Part shown: one piece after another, positions 44,913 through 52,747 of the stretch | How positions within the stretch are numbered: position 1 is the stretch's first letter | Layout: the number at the start of each line of letters is the position of its first letter | Source: Eubacteriales bacterium | GTDB taxonomy: Bacteria > Bacillota > Clostridia > Lachnospirales > Lachnospiraceae | Reading direction: 5' to 3' | Length of the DNA: 64,000 bases | Assembly (NCBI GenBank): GCA_030524545.1 | Contig: JAUNGM010000019.1 | Span: forward strand, 1-64,000 | Notes under the pieces: generated by a model | What the model was told of the DNA's origin: nothing | The model's database searches: none | The model's input: the letters and a program-made list of their open reading frames with translations, nothing else | Translations under genes and position numbers: made by a program

Positions 44913-45857
44913 ATGGATTTTAACCAGTTTAGAAAAGAGTTGGAAGAAAAAATGATAGAGAAAACAAAAGATATGCCCGGGTCAATACAATTTCAAATGG
45001 TGCAGAAAAATGGCGGGCCAAAGCATGGGATTATATTTACGCCGGAGGGCAGCTCCGTAGGAATGACCATGTATGCAGAAGATGGTTTTAAGCATTATCA
45101 GGAAGGGAATTCCATTGATAAAATTGCAGAAGATATGGCGGCATCTATGGCAGCCCATTCAAATGATTTATCAGAGTGGAGCAATGTAGAGGAATTATTT
45201 GTCCCGGAGAATATTTTCCCGGTATTAGTGCCGGCAAAAGGGAATGAGGGGCTGCTGGAAGAAATCCCGCATATCCCGTTTGAAAACCTGCAGGTCATAT
45301 TTAAGTTTGACCTTCAAAGTTTTGTGGGGGGGGGTACAGCGAATGTAACAAATCATTACATGAAAAAGCAGGGTTGGGATGAGCAGAAATTAATGGAAAT
45401 TGCAATGACTAACCCTATTTATAGGAACCAGATTAAAATTACGCCGATGGAACATCTCTTATTCGGCCCGCCGGATGGGGCAGCTATGGATGACCTGAGC
45501 AATATAAGAGAATATGAGGCCCCGATGGTCATCGTTTCAAATGCTGCCAGGTCTTACGGGGCTTCCGCTATCCTGGACCAGGAGGCCATGGGGAGGATAT
45601 CCGATGCCTTCCAGGAAGATTTCTATATCCTTCCGTCCAGCGTCCATGAATGCATTGCTGTACCAAAGAGCGAGCAGCCTTTGGAGGAATTGCAGGCTAT
45701 GGTACAGGAAGTGAACCGGATGGCAGTAGCGCCGGAAGCTTGGCTGTCTGATGATGTGTACCAGTTTGACAGTTCTGCCAGAAAGATCACAATGGCGGGC
45801 ATAGAACGTGACCGGGATGAAAGGCAGGCACAGAGACAGGATGGGCCTAAACGATAA
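44913..45857 (+). CDS. DUF5688 family protein
   Basis: A 314-residue protein. NSIDKIAEDMAASM near residue 65, then VLVPAKGNEGLLEEIPHIPFENLQVIF, ending with a region of strands (IVSNAARSYGASAIL, FYILPSSVHECIAVP), fit DUF5688, a family common in Clostridia mobile elements with no assigned role. AGGAGGGG precedes the ATG. Codons 138-140 contain a run of nine G (45326-45334). A second DUF5688 gene follows. Confidence 0.82.
   Translation: MDFNQFRKELEEKMIEKTKDMPGSIQFQMVQKNGGPKHGIIFTPEGSSVGMTMYAEDGFKHYQEGNSIDKIAEDMAASMAAHSNDLSEWSNVEELFVPENIFPVLVPAKGNEGLLEEIPHIPFENLQVIFKFDLQSFVGGGTANVTNHYMKKQGWDEQKLMEIAMTNPIYRNQIKITPMEHLLFGPPDGAAMDDLSNIREYEAPMVIVSNAARSYGASAILDQEAMGRISDAFQEDFYILPSSVHECIAVPKSEQPLEELQAMVQEVNRMAVAPEAWLSDDVYQFDSSARKITMAGIERDRDERQAQRQDGPKR
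45326..45334 (+). repeat. G9 homopolymer in a DUF5688 gene
   Basis: Nine consecutive G encode Gly-Gly-Gly within the DUF5688 frame. A tract of this length is prone to slippage, so the gene could switch on and off by length change. As sequenced, the frame is open. Confidence 0.6.
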
Positions 45858-45932
45858 TGGCCCTGCGGCAAAAAAGGATTTCCGGCATCTGTGACATCGT
45901 GCAGCGGTTATGGGAAAGGAGCAGGAAAGAGT

Positions 45933-46910
45933 ATGGAATGGACAGGATGGCTGACAGATTATTACCATAGGCATACAGAAGAATATTTTAGGAACGCCCT
46001 GAAAGAGAATGGACTGCCGGGGGATATGATTACTGAAAAAACAATAATAGGAGAGATGGAATATACCCAGTACCGGTATGTATGTGGAGAAGAAGGGATT
46101 TTGACAGGGGGAATCTGTTTTGAGGACCTGAAGAAACTCTGTGAGTCCACGGAGGAGGATGTGGAGCCGGAAGAACTTGTCAATGTATTATGCGGGGCAT
46201 GGGTGGATGAGTACCATTTTATGGAAGAGAACAGGGAAAGGCTGTTCCAAAAGGATATTGCCAAATACCTGTTTCCTGTACTGATGAACACGAAGCTAAA
46301 TGAAAATCTGCTTCACGAGATGCCGCATGTGAAGAAAGGGGAATATTCAGTAGCGCTTCGTTTAGGGATTCCAGTAGAGGGAGAGAAAGGAATGACCATC
46401 CATGTATCCAATAAAATGCTGGAGTCATGGGGAATCGGGCTGGATGAAGCAATGGAGATGGCGGTCCATAACCAATGGTTTGTGGAACAGTGTACTGTTA
46501 TCAGTGATTCAGAACTGGTCCAGAAGATGAACCAACAGGCGGTAAAGGAGTTTGGTGGGATTTTCCAGTTCGTTGAGCCGGAGGAAGAGACGGGATTTAT
46601 GATTTATGGCAGATATGTTCCCTGTGCTGCCATTTTATTAAATGAAGAATTTGCAGAGGAAATACATAAGAAAATGGGCGGGGATTTTTTAGTGGCTTTT
46701 TTTGGAACGGGAGAAGTACAGATATGCCGGGACGAAGGGAATATTGAAGACCTGCAGATCGACCTTGAGGTAAAGAATGAGCTTTATGGATTTTCATGGA
46801 ATATGGTTTCAGACCAGATATTCCGCTATACAAAAGAGAGAGGGCTTGAGCCGGCCTCTGGCATGGAAAAGGAAAAACAGCGCGTTGGGGAACCAGCACT
46901 TAAAAGGTAA
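45933..46910 (+). CDS. DUF5688 family protein, second copy
   Basis: About 325 residues. I chose the ATG at 45933 after AAAGGAGCAGGAAAGA. LFQKDIAKYLFPVLMNTKLNENLLHEMPHV and VALRLGIPVEGEKGMTIHVSNKMLESWGI parallel the preceding DUF5688 protein. The C-terminal half holds the matching AILLNEEFAEEIHKKMGGDF. The pair presumably arose by duplication. No catalytic motif is known. Confidence 0.82.
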   Translation: MEWTGWLTDYYHRHTEEYFRNALKENGLPGDMITEKTIIGEMEYTQYRYVCGEEGILTGGICFEDLKKLCESTEEDVEPEELVNVLCGAWVDEYHFMEENRERLFQKDIAKYLFPVLMNTKLNENLLHEMPHVKKGEYSVALRLGIPVEGEKGMTIHVSNKMLESWGIGLDEAMEMAVHNQWFVEQCTVISDSELVQKMNQQAVKEFGGIFQFVEPEEETGFMIYGRYVPCAAILLNEEFAEEIHKKMGGDFLVAFFGTGEVQICRDEGNIEDLQIDLEVKNELYGFSWNMVSDQIFRYTKERGLEPASGMEKEKQRVGEPALKR

Positions 46911-47242
46911 AGAGAAGTGCCAAAACCTGTGAAGCCTGCTTTCCGGCGTTGAAACGCCTGGAAAGGCGGATGTGAAACGGTATTGTGGTTTTGCAGGAAA
47001 GGGGGTGGTATATACCAACAGTATTGTAAGAAAAACACAGGTTATATTCATATGTGTACGGGAGGTGGTTTCGATCTTTAAATAATGTGGACTGGCTGAA
47101 AATATTTCATTGTAGCTATGGATTCCGGAAGTTTTTTGCATTGGAAAATAAAAAAATGAAGCGAATCTATAAAAAAGAATAGGAGGAAATTAAGTGAGTA
47201 ATCCTAGGTAAAATGTGTAGCTACACCTCATGAAAATGGGGA
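46911..47242. other. 332-base interval before the methyltransferase
   Basis: It contains GGTATATACC (a 10-bp palindrome near 47006), two GGGAGG-type ribosome sites followed only by short frames, AGGAGG at 47181 followed by a five-codon frame, and a perfect 12-bp palindrome GTGTAGCTACAC at 47215-47226. I see no convincing gene. It probably holds the promoter and control sites of the methyltransferase. Confidence 0.5.
47215..47226. promoter_or_regulatory. 12-bp palindrome upstream of the methyltransferase
   Basis: GTGTAGCTACAC is perfectly symmetric and lies 16 bases before the methyltransferase ATG. It could be an operator for autoregulation. Nothing proves it. Confidence 0.35.
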
Positions 47243-48760
47243 ATGAAATATAGTTTGGTGAATTTTTGTGAATTTGATAAGTATGCAATAAAGAGTTACT
47301 GTGCGATCCATGGCACAGATGAAACGTTGAATCTGGGAGATATTACAAAGGTCGATGAGACCACAATTCCCCCATTTAACATGATCTGCGGCGGTTCGCC
47401 CTGCCAGGATTTTTCTACCGCCGGCGTTCGTAAAGGGGCCGTTTGGACCTGTAAGAAATGTGGGCATCAATACAATCCGCTGCAGGTGCATTACAAAAAG
47501 CGTGACCGGTGTGAAGTATGCGGTTCCGGCGATATTGACAAAACACGTTCTTCCCTGTTGGCAGAGTGGCTGCGGATTATCCGTGGGACAAAACCGACCT
47601 TTGGGATTTATGAAAATGTGAAGAATATCGTGGGAAAACAGTTTAAGGCTACCTTTGACCTGTTTGAAGCAGAGCTTCACGAATATGGATATAATACCTA
47701 CTGGGCTGTGCTGAACGCAAAACGGTATGGTATTCCGCAAAGCCGGGAACGGGTTTATCTTATCCTGATCCGCAAAGAGGCTGACAATGGGAAATTCCGT
47801 TTCCCGGAGCCATTGGACACGTATGTGTGCATGAATGACATCCTGGAAGACGAGGTGGACGAGAAATATTATCTGCGTCAGGAGAAAGTAAAAAAACTGA
47901 TCGAGGATATGGAGGGGCGTAAGGCGCTCCTTTTTGAACCGGATGAAGAAGCTTTGAAAAAATGGAGAGGAAACTGTATCCGGAAAGTGGGACAGTTGAA
48001 TGAACCAGGAGGGTTTGAACAGACCGGGCGTGTTTATTCTACGGAAGGATGCTGCCCTGCGCTGATGGCAAATTCAGGCGGTTCCCATCAGCCGAAGATC
48101 ATTCAGGTTGGAAGAACACACAAAGGGCAATCAGGTGTTGTCTATTCCCCTATGGGAATCTGCGGCACTGAAACAACGGGCAATACAGCCATGATCGTTG
48201 AAAAATCAATGGAAGCCATCCGGGGGAGATACCAGGAGGATGGAACAAAAAAACAGGAAATAAGCAGGGATTTTTTACAGAGCAGCCATACACTTATTTC
48301 TGTTCCAAAGGACAATATTGTTTTAGTACGGCAAAGCTCTAAGAAGGGCTATGAGGAATGTAAACACATGGGACTTGCAAACCTTTCTTATCCCAAAACA
48401 TTGAAATGTGGGCGGGTGATGGAACACGGGGATGTAAGCCCGACAATCACAACGATTTCCGGGGTATGCCGGTTGGAATCATTGATCAGAATCCGGCGTC
48501 TGACACCTTTGGAATCGTTCCGGCTTATGGGGTTTTCTGATGAGGATTTCCGGAGGGCAAAAGAGGCGGGAGTCAGTGAGAGCCAGTTATACAAACAGGC
48601 AGGAAATTCGATTGTCGTGGATGTCCTGTTTTACATTTTTTTAGAATTGTATCAGGCTATGCCCTACCTGTTTGATGACGTAAGACTGTCATCGTTTTTC
48701 AGCGGGATTGGCGCTTTTGAAAAAGCATTGCAGCAGTTGGAAAAATACGTGAATCAATAG
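47243..48760 (+). CDS. Circularly permuted DNA cytosine-5 methyltransferase
   Basis: A 505-residue C5 methyltransferase. It starts with what is normally motif II (NFCEFDKYAIKSY), then catalytic motif IV (GGSPCQDFSTAG, Cys56), a four-cysteine zinc ribbon (CKKCGHQYN and CEVCGSGD) inserted before motif VI (GIYENVKNIV), motif VIII (QSRERVYLIL), a target-recognition region, and motifs IX-X (RLTPLESFRLMGF, QAGNSIVVDVL). SAM-binding motif I, FFSGIGAFEKAL, which should come first, is at the C-terminus instead. No restriction gene is adjacent, so this is an orphan enzyme that probably protects the element. The ATG has only a weak GGGG site, and an in-frame TGA lies 12 bases upstream. Confidence 0.88.
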   Translation: MKYSLVNFCEFDKYAIKSYCAIHGTDETLNLGDITKVDETTIPPFNMICGGSPCQDFSTAGVRKGAVWTCKKCGHQYNPLQVHYKKRDRCEVCGSGDIDKTRSSLLAEWLRIIRGTKPTFGIYENVKNIVGKQFKATFDLFEAELHEYGYNTYWAVLNAKRYGIPQSRERVYLILIRKEADNGKFRFPEPLDTYVCMNDILEDEVDEKYYLRQEKVKKLIEDMEGRKALLFEPDEEALKKWRGNCIRKVGQLNEPGGFEQTGRVYSTEGCCPALMANSGGSHQPKIIQVGRTHKGQSGVVYSPMGICGTETTGNTAMIVEKSMEAIRGRYQEDGTKKQEISRDFLQSSHTLISVPKDNIVLVRQSSKKGYEECKHMGLANLSYPKTLKCGRVMEHGDVSPTITTISGVCRLESLIRIRRLTPLESFRLMGFSDEDFRRAKEAGVSESQLYKQAGNSIVVDVLFYIFLELYQAMPYLFDDVRLSSFFSGIGAFEKALQQLEKYVNQ

Positions 48761-49074
48761 AGAGATGAACCGGAATCTTGAAATGTGATGCAGTCCGGTG
48801 GGATTCACCTTAATACAATCGGTTGGAGAAGAAAAGAGAGAGGGAAGTAGCTGTTTTAGCTGCTTTTTTTATTTGCATAAAGAGAAAAGGCTGGTAACAG
48901 GCACCTCCTGTTATCAGCCAGTTACAGGCAGGACAATTCTTTTTGCGGCATAGGCAAAAAGGGATTGTACAGAAAGGAGGCTTATGATGTGACCGTATAT
49001 GGAATGTTGCCCGTATCAAACTTTAAAAGTATAATGATTCCGTAAAGGGATTTTTAGGAAAGGCGGGATTACCA
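48761..49074. other. 314-base non-coding interval with several hairpins
   Basis: A terminator-like stem, AGTAGCT with AGCTGCT followed by seven T (about 48845-48871), lies after the methyltransferase. A strong stem of GGCTGGTAACAGG with CCTGTTATCAGCC (about 48887-48920) follows. A weaker one brackets TTTTTGC and GCAAAAA near 48940-48963. No gene is visible. Confidence 0.55.
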
Positions 49075-49491
49075 ATGAAAAGCGAGGATTTGCAGAAAAT
49101 GGCATATCTGTATTTGTGCGGCGAAAAGGACAGGGAGCTGCTTTGGGGGAAAAGGGAAATGAAGTATTACGATTTCCGCAGGCTGTTATTTCTGATTAAC
49201 CATATCAAGTTTTGGGATTACGGTGCTTCTTTTTGGAACCGGTTTAGCGGGAAGTTCTTAAAAAACATAAAAGCACTGGAAACGGTCTACGATGAAGAAA
49301 GTGAAAGAGGCGTGTTTTACCAGGATATCGAGTTTAGCCTTTTGGAAGAGGACAACTGGATTGAGGATTTTATCAGGAATGCCCCGGAGGATGTCCAGGA
49401 ATGGCTCAAAGTGTATGTGAGGAATCTGGACCCGGAACGGGAAGAGCTGGTGGATATGCTCAAATGTGGAATGGAATTGGAAAATGCCTGA
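49075..49491 (+). CDS. Unknown 138-aa element protein
   Basis: A helical, soluble protein: it starts MKSEDLQKMAYLYLCGEKDRELLWG and has WLKVYVRNLDPEREELVDMLKCG near the end. GGAAAGGCGGG precedes the ATG. It ends exactly where the repeat-rich oriT region begins. No family is recognised. Its position next to oriT would suit a transfer accessory protein, without further evidence. Confidence 0.6.
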   Translation: MKSEDLQKMAYLYLCGEKDRELLWGKREMKYYDFRRLLFLINHIKFWDYGASFWNRFSGKFLKNIKALETVYDEESERGVFYQDIEFSLLEEDNWIEDFIRNAPEDVQEWLKVYVRNLDPEREELVDMLKCGMELENA

Positions 49492-49729
49492 TAGCAGAAA
49501 TGACCGTTTGGCAGCAAGCATGGAAAAACACAGAAGCAAAGTGATAGCAGGTGTGGAAAACTGATACCAGTTTTTCCATTTCCGGCATGAAAAACTGCTA
49601 TCGGGAGAAAGAAATTGATAGCAGAATTTTATAACCAGCGGCAGGAACAGATAGCAGATGCGTGATTTTGCTATCTGTTTTCTATTTATACTAAGCAGGT
49701 ACTGCTATCATATGTGTGCTACTGCTATC
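49490..49729. repeat. Cluster of GATAGCAG repeats next to oriT
   Basis: Seven exact copies of GATAGCAG lie in 240 bases: direct at 49490, 49543, 49617 and 49650, inverted (CTGCTATC) at 49595, 49702 and 49722. Near-copies occur at 49563 and 49668. The 464-base interval 49492-49954 has no gene. The cluster ends 17 bases before the first oriT hairpin and looks like a multi-site binding region. Confidence 0.75.
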
Positions 49730-49746
49730 AGTAGCCTACAGGGGTT

Positions 49747-49822
49747 TTAGGGGATGCTCCCCTAACAAGATGGATTTTGTACGGCAAAATCCGTATCTTG
49801 CAGAGGACTGGCAAGCCAGTCC
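49747..49822 (+). other. oriT: Candidate origin of transfer (oriT)
   Basis: Three hairpins flank a nic-like site. TTAGGGGA (49747-49754) pairs with TCCCCTAA (49758-49765). GGATTTTG (49772-49779) pairs with CAAAATCC (49785-49792). TATCTTG (49794-49800), which resembles the IncP-type nic consensus TATCCTG cut after the G, follows directly, so the cut would be between 49800 and 49801. GGACTGGC (49805-49812) pairs with GCCAGTCC (49815-49822). The arrangement of an inverted repeat just 5' of nic matches MOBP relaxase substrates, and a MOBP relaxase is encoded at 55671. Confidence 0.7.
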
Positions 49823-50056
49823 GGACAGGATTTTCCGTGTCTGACAGCAGAAAACGGAATCTGCAGGCAGAGTACCAGGAATCCTGCGGCTTATGTTCCG
49901 CGAGCTGTACAGTGAGGACAGAAAGAAATTTAAGGAAGCAAGGAGGGAAAGACGATAGATGCAAATAAAGAGATAACAAACCATTCTGTAAAATCGGCAG
50001 GAACTACACCGATAGCGGCTTTCTACCAGACATGTACCAGTTATCTGGAAAGGAAA

Positions 50057-51052
50057 GTGACCGGCGGATATCGGTTCTGTATTACGCTGACGCATCCCAT
50101 AGAGGGGAAAAAACCGGAAATCCTTACGATAGTGGAGACCGGAGAAAGAAAAATGCTGTATTTCCGTCAGGGCATGGGCACCGTATTTTCCATGGAAACG
50201 GACAGGGAGCAGCTATGCATGGATGTGTTTGTATACCTGCAGAATGGTTTTGAGATCCAGTATATGTCAGAGGAATGCTGCGCCCGTCTGTGGGAGGAGA
50301 TCATGGGAGGATTCACAAAAAAATACCGGGAGCTGCAGGCAGGGGAGCAGTTGTTTTTAACCTATTGTTCAGACTATGGGTATTCCCTGAAATTCCTGCA
50401 GGAAAGTGTAGACGGGCAGGTGCCGGATGCCATGCAGAAATGGGCAGGAAGGCATGAGATAGGGACCAGGCCGGAAAGCACGCCCCAGATACCGGAATGG
50501 ATGGGACTGGGAACAGGCTTTACGGATGGGGTATACCCGGATGACCTGCCGGAAGCAGAAACAAGGCCGGTGGCAAAGTTTATCCGTGAGTGCCATGTAC
50601 AGTTGTATGTAAGACGTTGGGAGGAATTTGAATATATTTTCGTCATGGCAAAGCAGGGGGGAGACGGGAAGGTGGATGTACAGGCGGCCATCAGTGACGG
50701 GGAGGAACTTGCATTTTTTAAAAAAGGAAGGCCGCCAGAAAACATTCCGCAACAAGGCGTGCCGCTCAGCTTCTTTTTCCTGAGATACCTGAAAGCCGGT
50801 TACCATATCGTATATATGTCCGCTGCGGCGCATGGTACGGTATGGAAGGAACTGGCAAAGGGGAGGTCGGAATATCTGCGTCCATACGGGGTACAGATAC
50901 AGGACTATGCAGGATACTGCAGGAAGCATGGGATCACAAAAAACCGCCTTTCAAGGAAACTTGGGAAGGAAGTAACCGATTTTATGGGAATGTACAGTCT
51001 GGAAGGCGGGAAGAATGAAAGAATGACGATTCCTTTACAGCAGCCGTGTTAG
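50057..51052 (+). CDS. Unknown element protein, 331 aa or longer
   Basis: A soluble protein with two similar halves: FCITLTHPIEGKKPEILTIVETGERKMLYFRQ with VFVYLQNGFEIQYMSEEC in the first, and VMAKQGGDGKVDVQAAISDG with LRYLKAGYHIVYMSAAAHG in the second. This suggests an internal duplication. The first ATG/GTG in frame is GTG 50057, but reading-frame similarity seems to continue upstream (AAFYQTCTSYLERK). The only strong ribosome site, AGGAGGG at 49941, is 7 bases before an ATA at 49955 in the same frame. Function is unknown. Confidence 0.65.
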   Translation: MTGGYRFCITLTHPIEGKKPEILTIVETGERKMLYFRQGMGTVFSMETDREQLCMDVFVYLQNGFEIQYMSEECCARLWEEIMGGFTKKYRELQAGEQLFLTYCSDYGYSLKFLQESVDGQVPDAMQKWAGRHEIGTRPESTPQIPEWMGLGTGFTDGVYPDDLPEAETRPVAKFIRECHVQLYVRRWEEFEYIFVMAKQGGDGKVDVQAAISDGEELAFFKKGRPPENIPQQGVPLSFFFLRYLKAGYHIVYMSAAAHGTVWKELAKGRSEYLRPYGVQIQDYAGYCRKHGITKNRLSRKLGKEVTDFMGMYSLEGGKNERMTIPLQQPC

Positions 51053-51062
51053 TTCGGATGGG

Positions 51063-51122
51063 ATGAAAGCAGGCTATTGCCAGGAGCATGGGATAACGTG
51101 TGGTCTGCTGACGGGGAAATGA
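51063..51122 (+). pseudogene. Fragment resembling the end of the preceding gene
   Basis: A 19-codon frame reads KAGYCQEHGITCGLLTGK, which parallels YAGYCRKHGITKNRLSRKLGK from the C-terminus of the 50057-51052 protein. It appears to be a decayed partial duplicate. A 28-codon frame (MSMDDFMDRWPQQIEKKL) follows directly. Confidence 0.35.
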
Positions 51123-51224
51123 GTATGGATGATTTTATGGACAGATGGCCGCAGCAGATAGAAAAAAAGCTGCCGGAGGTATTTGGAAACCCAGGGAGAG
51201 GCTGATAAGGAGATGGAAAATACT

Positions 51225-51794
51225 ATGGTTTATGAGCAGGCAAAGGTAAATGAACTTGCAAAGAAGATCAAAGCATTTATGAGGGAAAACCATATGGTAT
51301 CCGGTTATTTGGAACGTGTCCAGGGTGACCTGGCAGCAGGTATGCCTATCCCGGATATAGAAACAGCGGTAGATAATGGCAGGCTACGGTTCATGTTGGA
51401 TTGTTACCTGTGCCATATGGTTTCTAAAATGCAGGAATCTGAACAGAAAAAGTACGGAAGGAAACTGATAGATGAGCTTGAGAAAATAGAAATTGTCCCA
51501 AAGAAAAAGACAGGAACGGGGATGAAACAGGTCGTTTGGGAGGTTGCAGAGCTGCTAAAAGAACTGGACGGCTTTAAATATGCGGAATATATGGAGGTAG
51601 GGGATATGGAGACGGATACTGTGCGCCGCATTTATACAGATCTGATGGTCCCGGAAAAACGTCTGGCACTGTCCAATTACCTCCAATCCTTTTCCGGTAC
51701 GGTGCAGGGAGAGAGAATCAGTGAGGTGGTGGCTTTTTTGCAGGAAGCAGGAAAAGCACGTGAAGCGGAAAAAAACGTAAGAAAAGGCAGATAA
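51225..51794 (+). CDS. Unknown helical protein, about 189 aa
   Basis: It starts MVYEQAKVNELAKKIKAFMRENHMVSGYLE and is all-helical. Characteristic parts are RLRFMLDCYLCHMVSKMQE and MVPEKRLALSNYLQSFSG. ATGs at 51213 and 51225 are in frame. AAGGAG touches the first, so I took the second, although the spacing of 12 is long. No family is recognised. It lies between the oriT region and Ku. Confidence 0.6.
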   Translation: MVYEQAKVNELAKKIKAFMRENHMVSGYLERVQGDLAAGMPIPDIETAVDNGRLRFMLDCYLCHMVSKMQESEQKKYGRKLIDELEKIEIVPKKKTGTGMKQVVWEVAELLKELDGFKYAEYMEVGDMETDTVRRIYTDLMVPEKRLALSNYLQSFSGTVQGERISEVVAFLQEAGKAREAEKNVRKGR

Positions 51795-51953
51795 TTTCTG
51801 TGGATCATGCAATCGCGGCAGTAAAGGGTCCGGTTTGTGCGGACAGCATGTTAAAAACACAAAAATAAAGATTGCCAGAAACAATTTTACTCCGCAAAAA
51901 GGTGTATTTTTTCACAATCTACAGATACTAACCGAAAAAAAGAGGTGGCAGGA

Positions 51954-52747
51954 ATGGCAGTAGCACACAAAGGCAGTATCTCTATGTCGCTGGTATTGAT
52001 CCCGGTAGGGCTTCATAAGACAACCGTGGATAATGATATCCACTTTAACCAGCTCGACAAGGAAAGCGGTGCGCGGATAAAATACAAAAAATACTGTTCG
52101 CACTGCGGCAGGGAAGTGACCGCCCAGGATATCGTGAAAGGATATGAGTATGAGAAGGGAAAATATGTTACCATGACGGAAGAGGAACTGGACCGGTTGA
52201 AAACAAATAAGGACCGGACAATCCATATCGTACAGTGTTCTAAAATGAGCGAGATCAATATGATCTATTACGAAAAGGATTATTATGCAGTACCGGAAAA
52301 GGGGCAGAAAAAGCGTTTGAGCTGTTGCGCCAGACGCTGCTTTCCATGAAAATGGTCGGGATTGCGAAAACTGTCATCGGGCAGACCGAGAAAACGATTG
52401 TCCTGTACCCTTTGAAAGACGGGCTGATCGCTAAAACCCTGTACTACTATGATGAGATTGCGGAGATTCCCCGGAAGGTCCCCAAAATGCAGCTTGATAA
52501 GAAAGAACTGGATATGGCAAAAATGCTCATACAGACGATGGCAAAACCTTTTGTTGCGGAAGAGTTCCATGATGAGTACCAGGAACGGCTGCGGAACGCG
52601 ATCATGCAGAAGATCAAGGGAAATGATGTCCTTATGGTTGAGCAGGGGGCGGCAAATAACGTGATCGACCTCATGGAAGCGTTAAAAGGAAGCCTTGAGC
52701 TGATGAACCGGGAAGAACCTGTGAAGCGGGAAGGAAAAATATCGTGA
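51954..52747 (+). CDS. ku: Ku protein (NHEJ end-binding), split by a -1 frameshift
   Basis: The two frames together give about 264 residues, the usual length of bacterial Ku. Frame 1 (51954-52349) has MAVAHKGSISMSLVLIPVGL, IHFNQLDKESGARIKYKKYC, a CxxC pair (CSHCGRE) and VKGYEYEKGKYVTMTEEEL, ending AVPEKGQKK. Frame 2, entered by slipping back one base at 52313, continues AFELLRQTLLSMKMVGIAKTVI and runs to 52747. Ku binds double-strand ends and recruits the ligase. The ATG at 51954 follows AGGTGG. The frameshift lies in G AAA AAG (52307-52313). It may be programmed, a mutation, or a sequencing error. The ligase gene overlaps the end by 4 bases. Confidence 0.88.
52299..52338 (+). promoter_or_regulatory. 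Possible -1 frameshift signal in ku
   Basis: The heptamer G AAA AAG (52307-52313) allows two lysine tRNAs to slip back one base. AAGGGG (52299-52304) is Shine-Dalgarno-like but only 2 bases away, closer than is usual for -1 stimulation. AGCGT (52312-52316) could pair with ACGCT (52334-52338). Confidence 0.4.

Noticed and set aside
46970-47160. Two small frames (about 27 and 31 codons) before the methyltransferase
   Set aside because: They start poorly and do not resemble known peptides. I treat the stretch as leader DNA.
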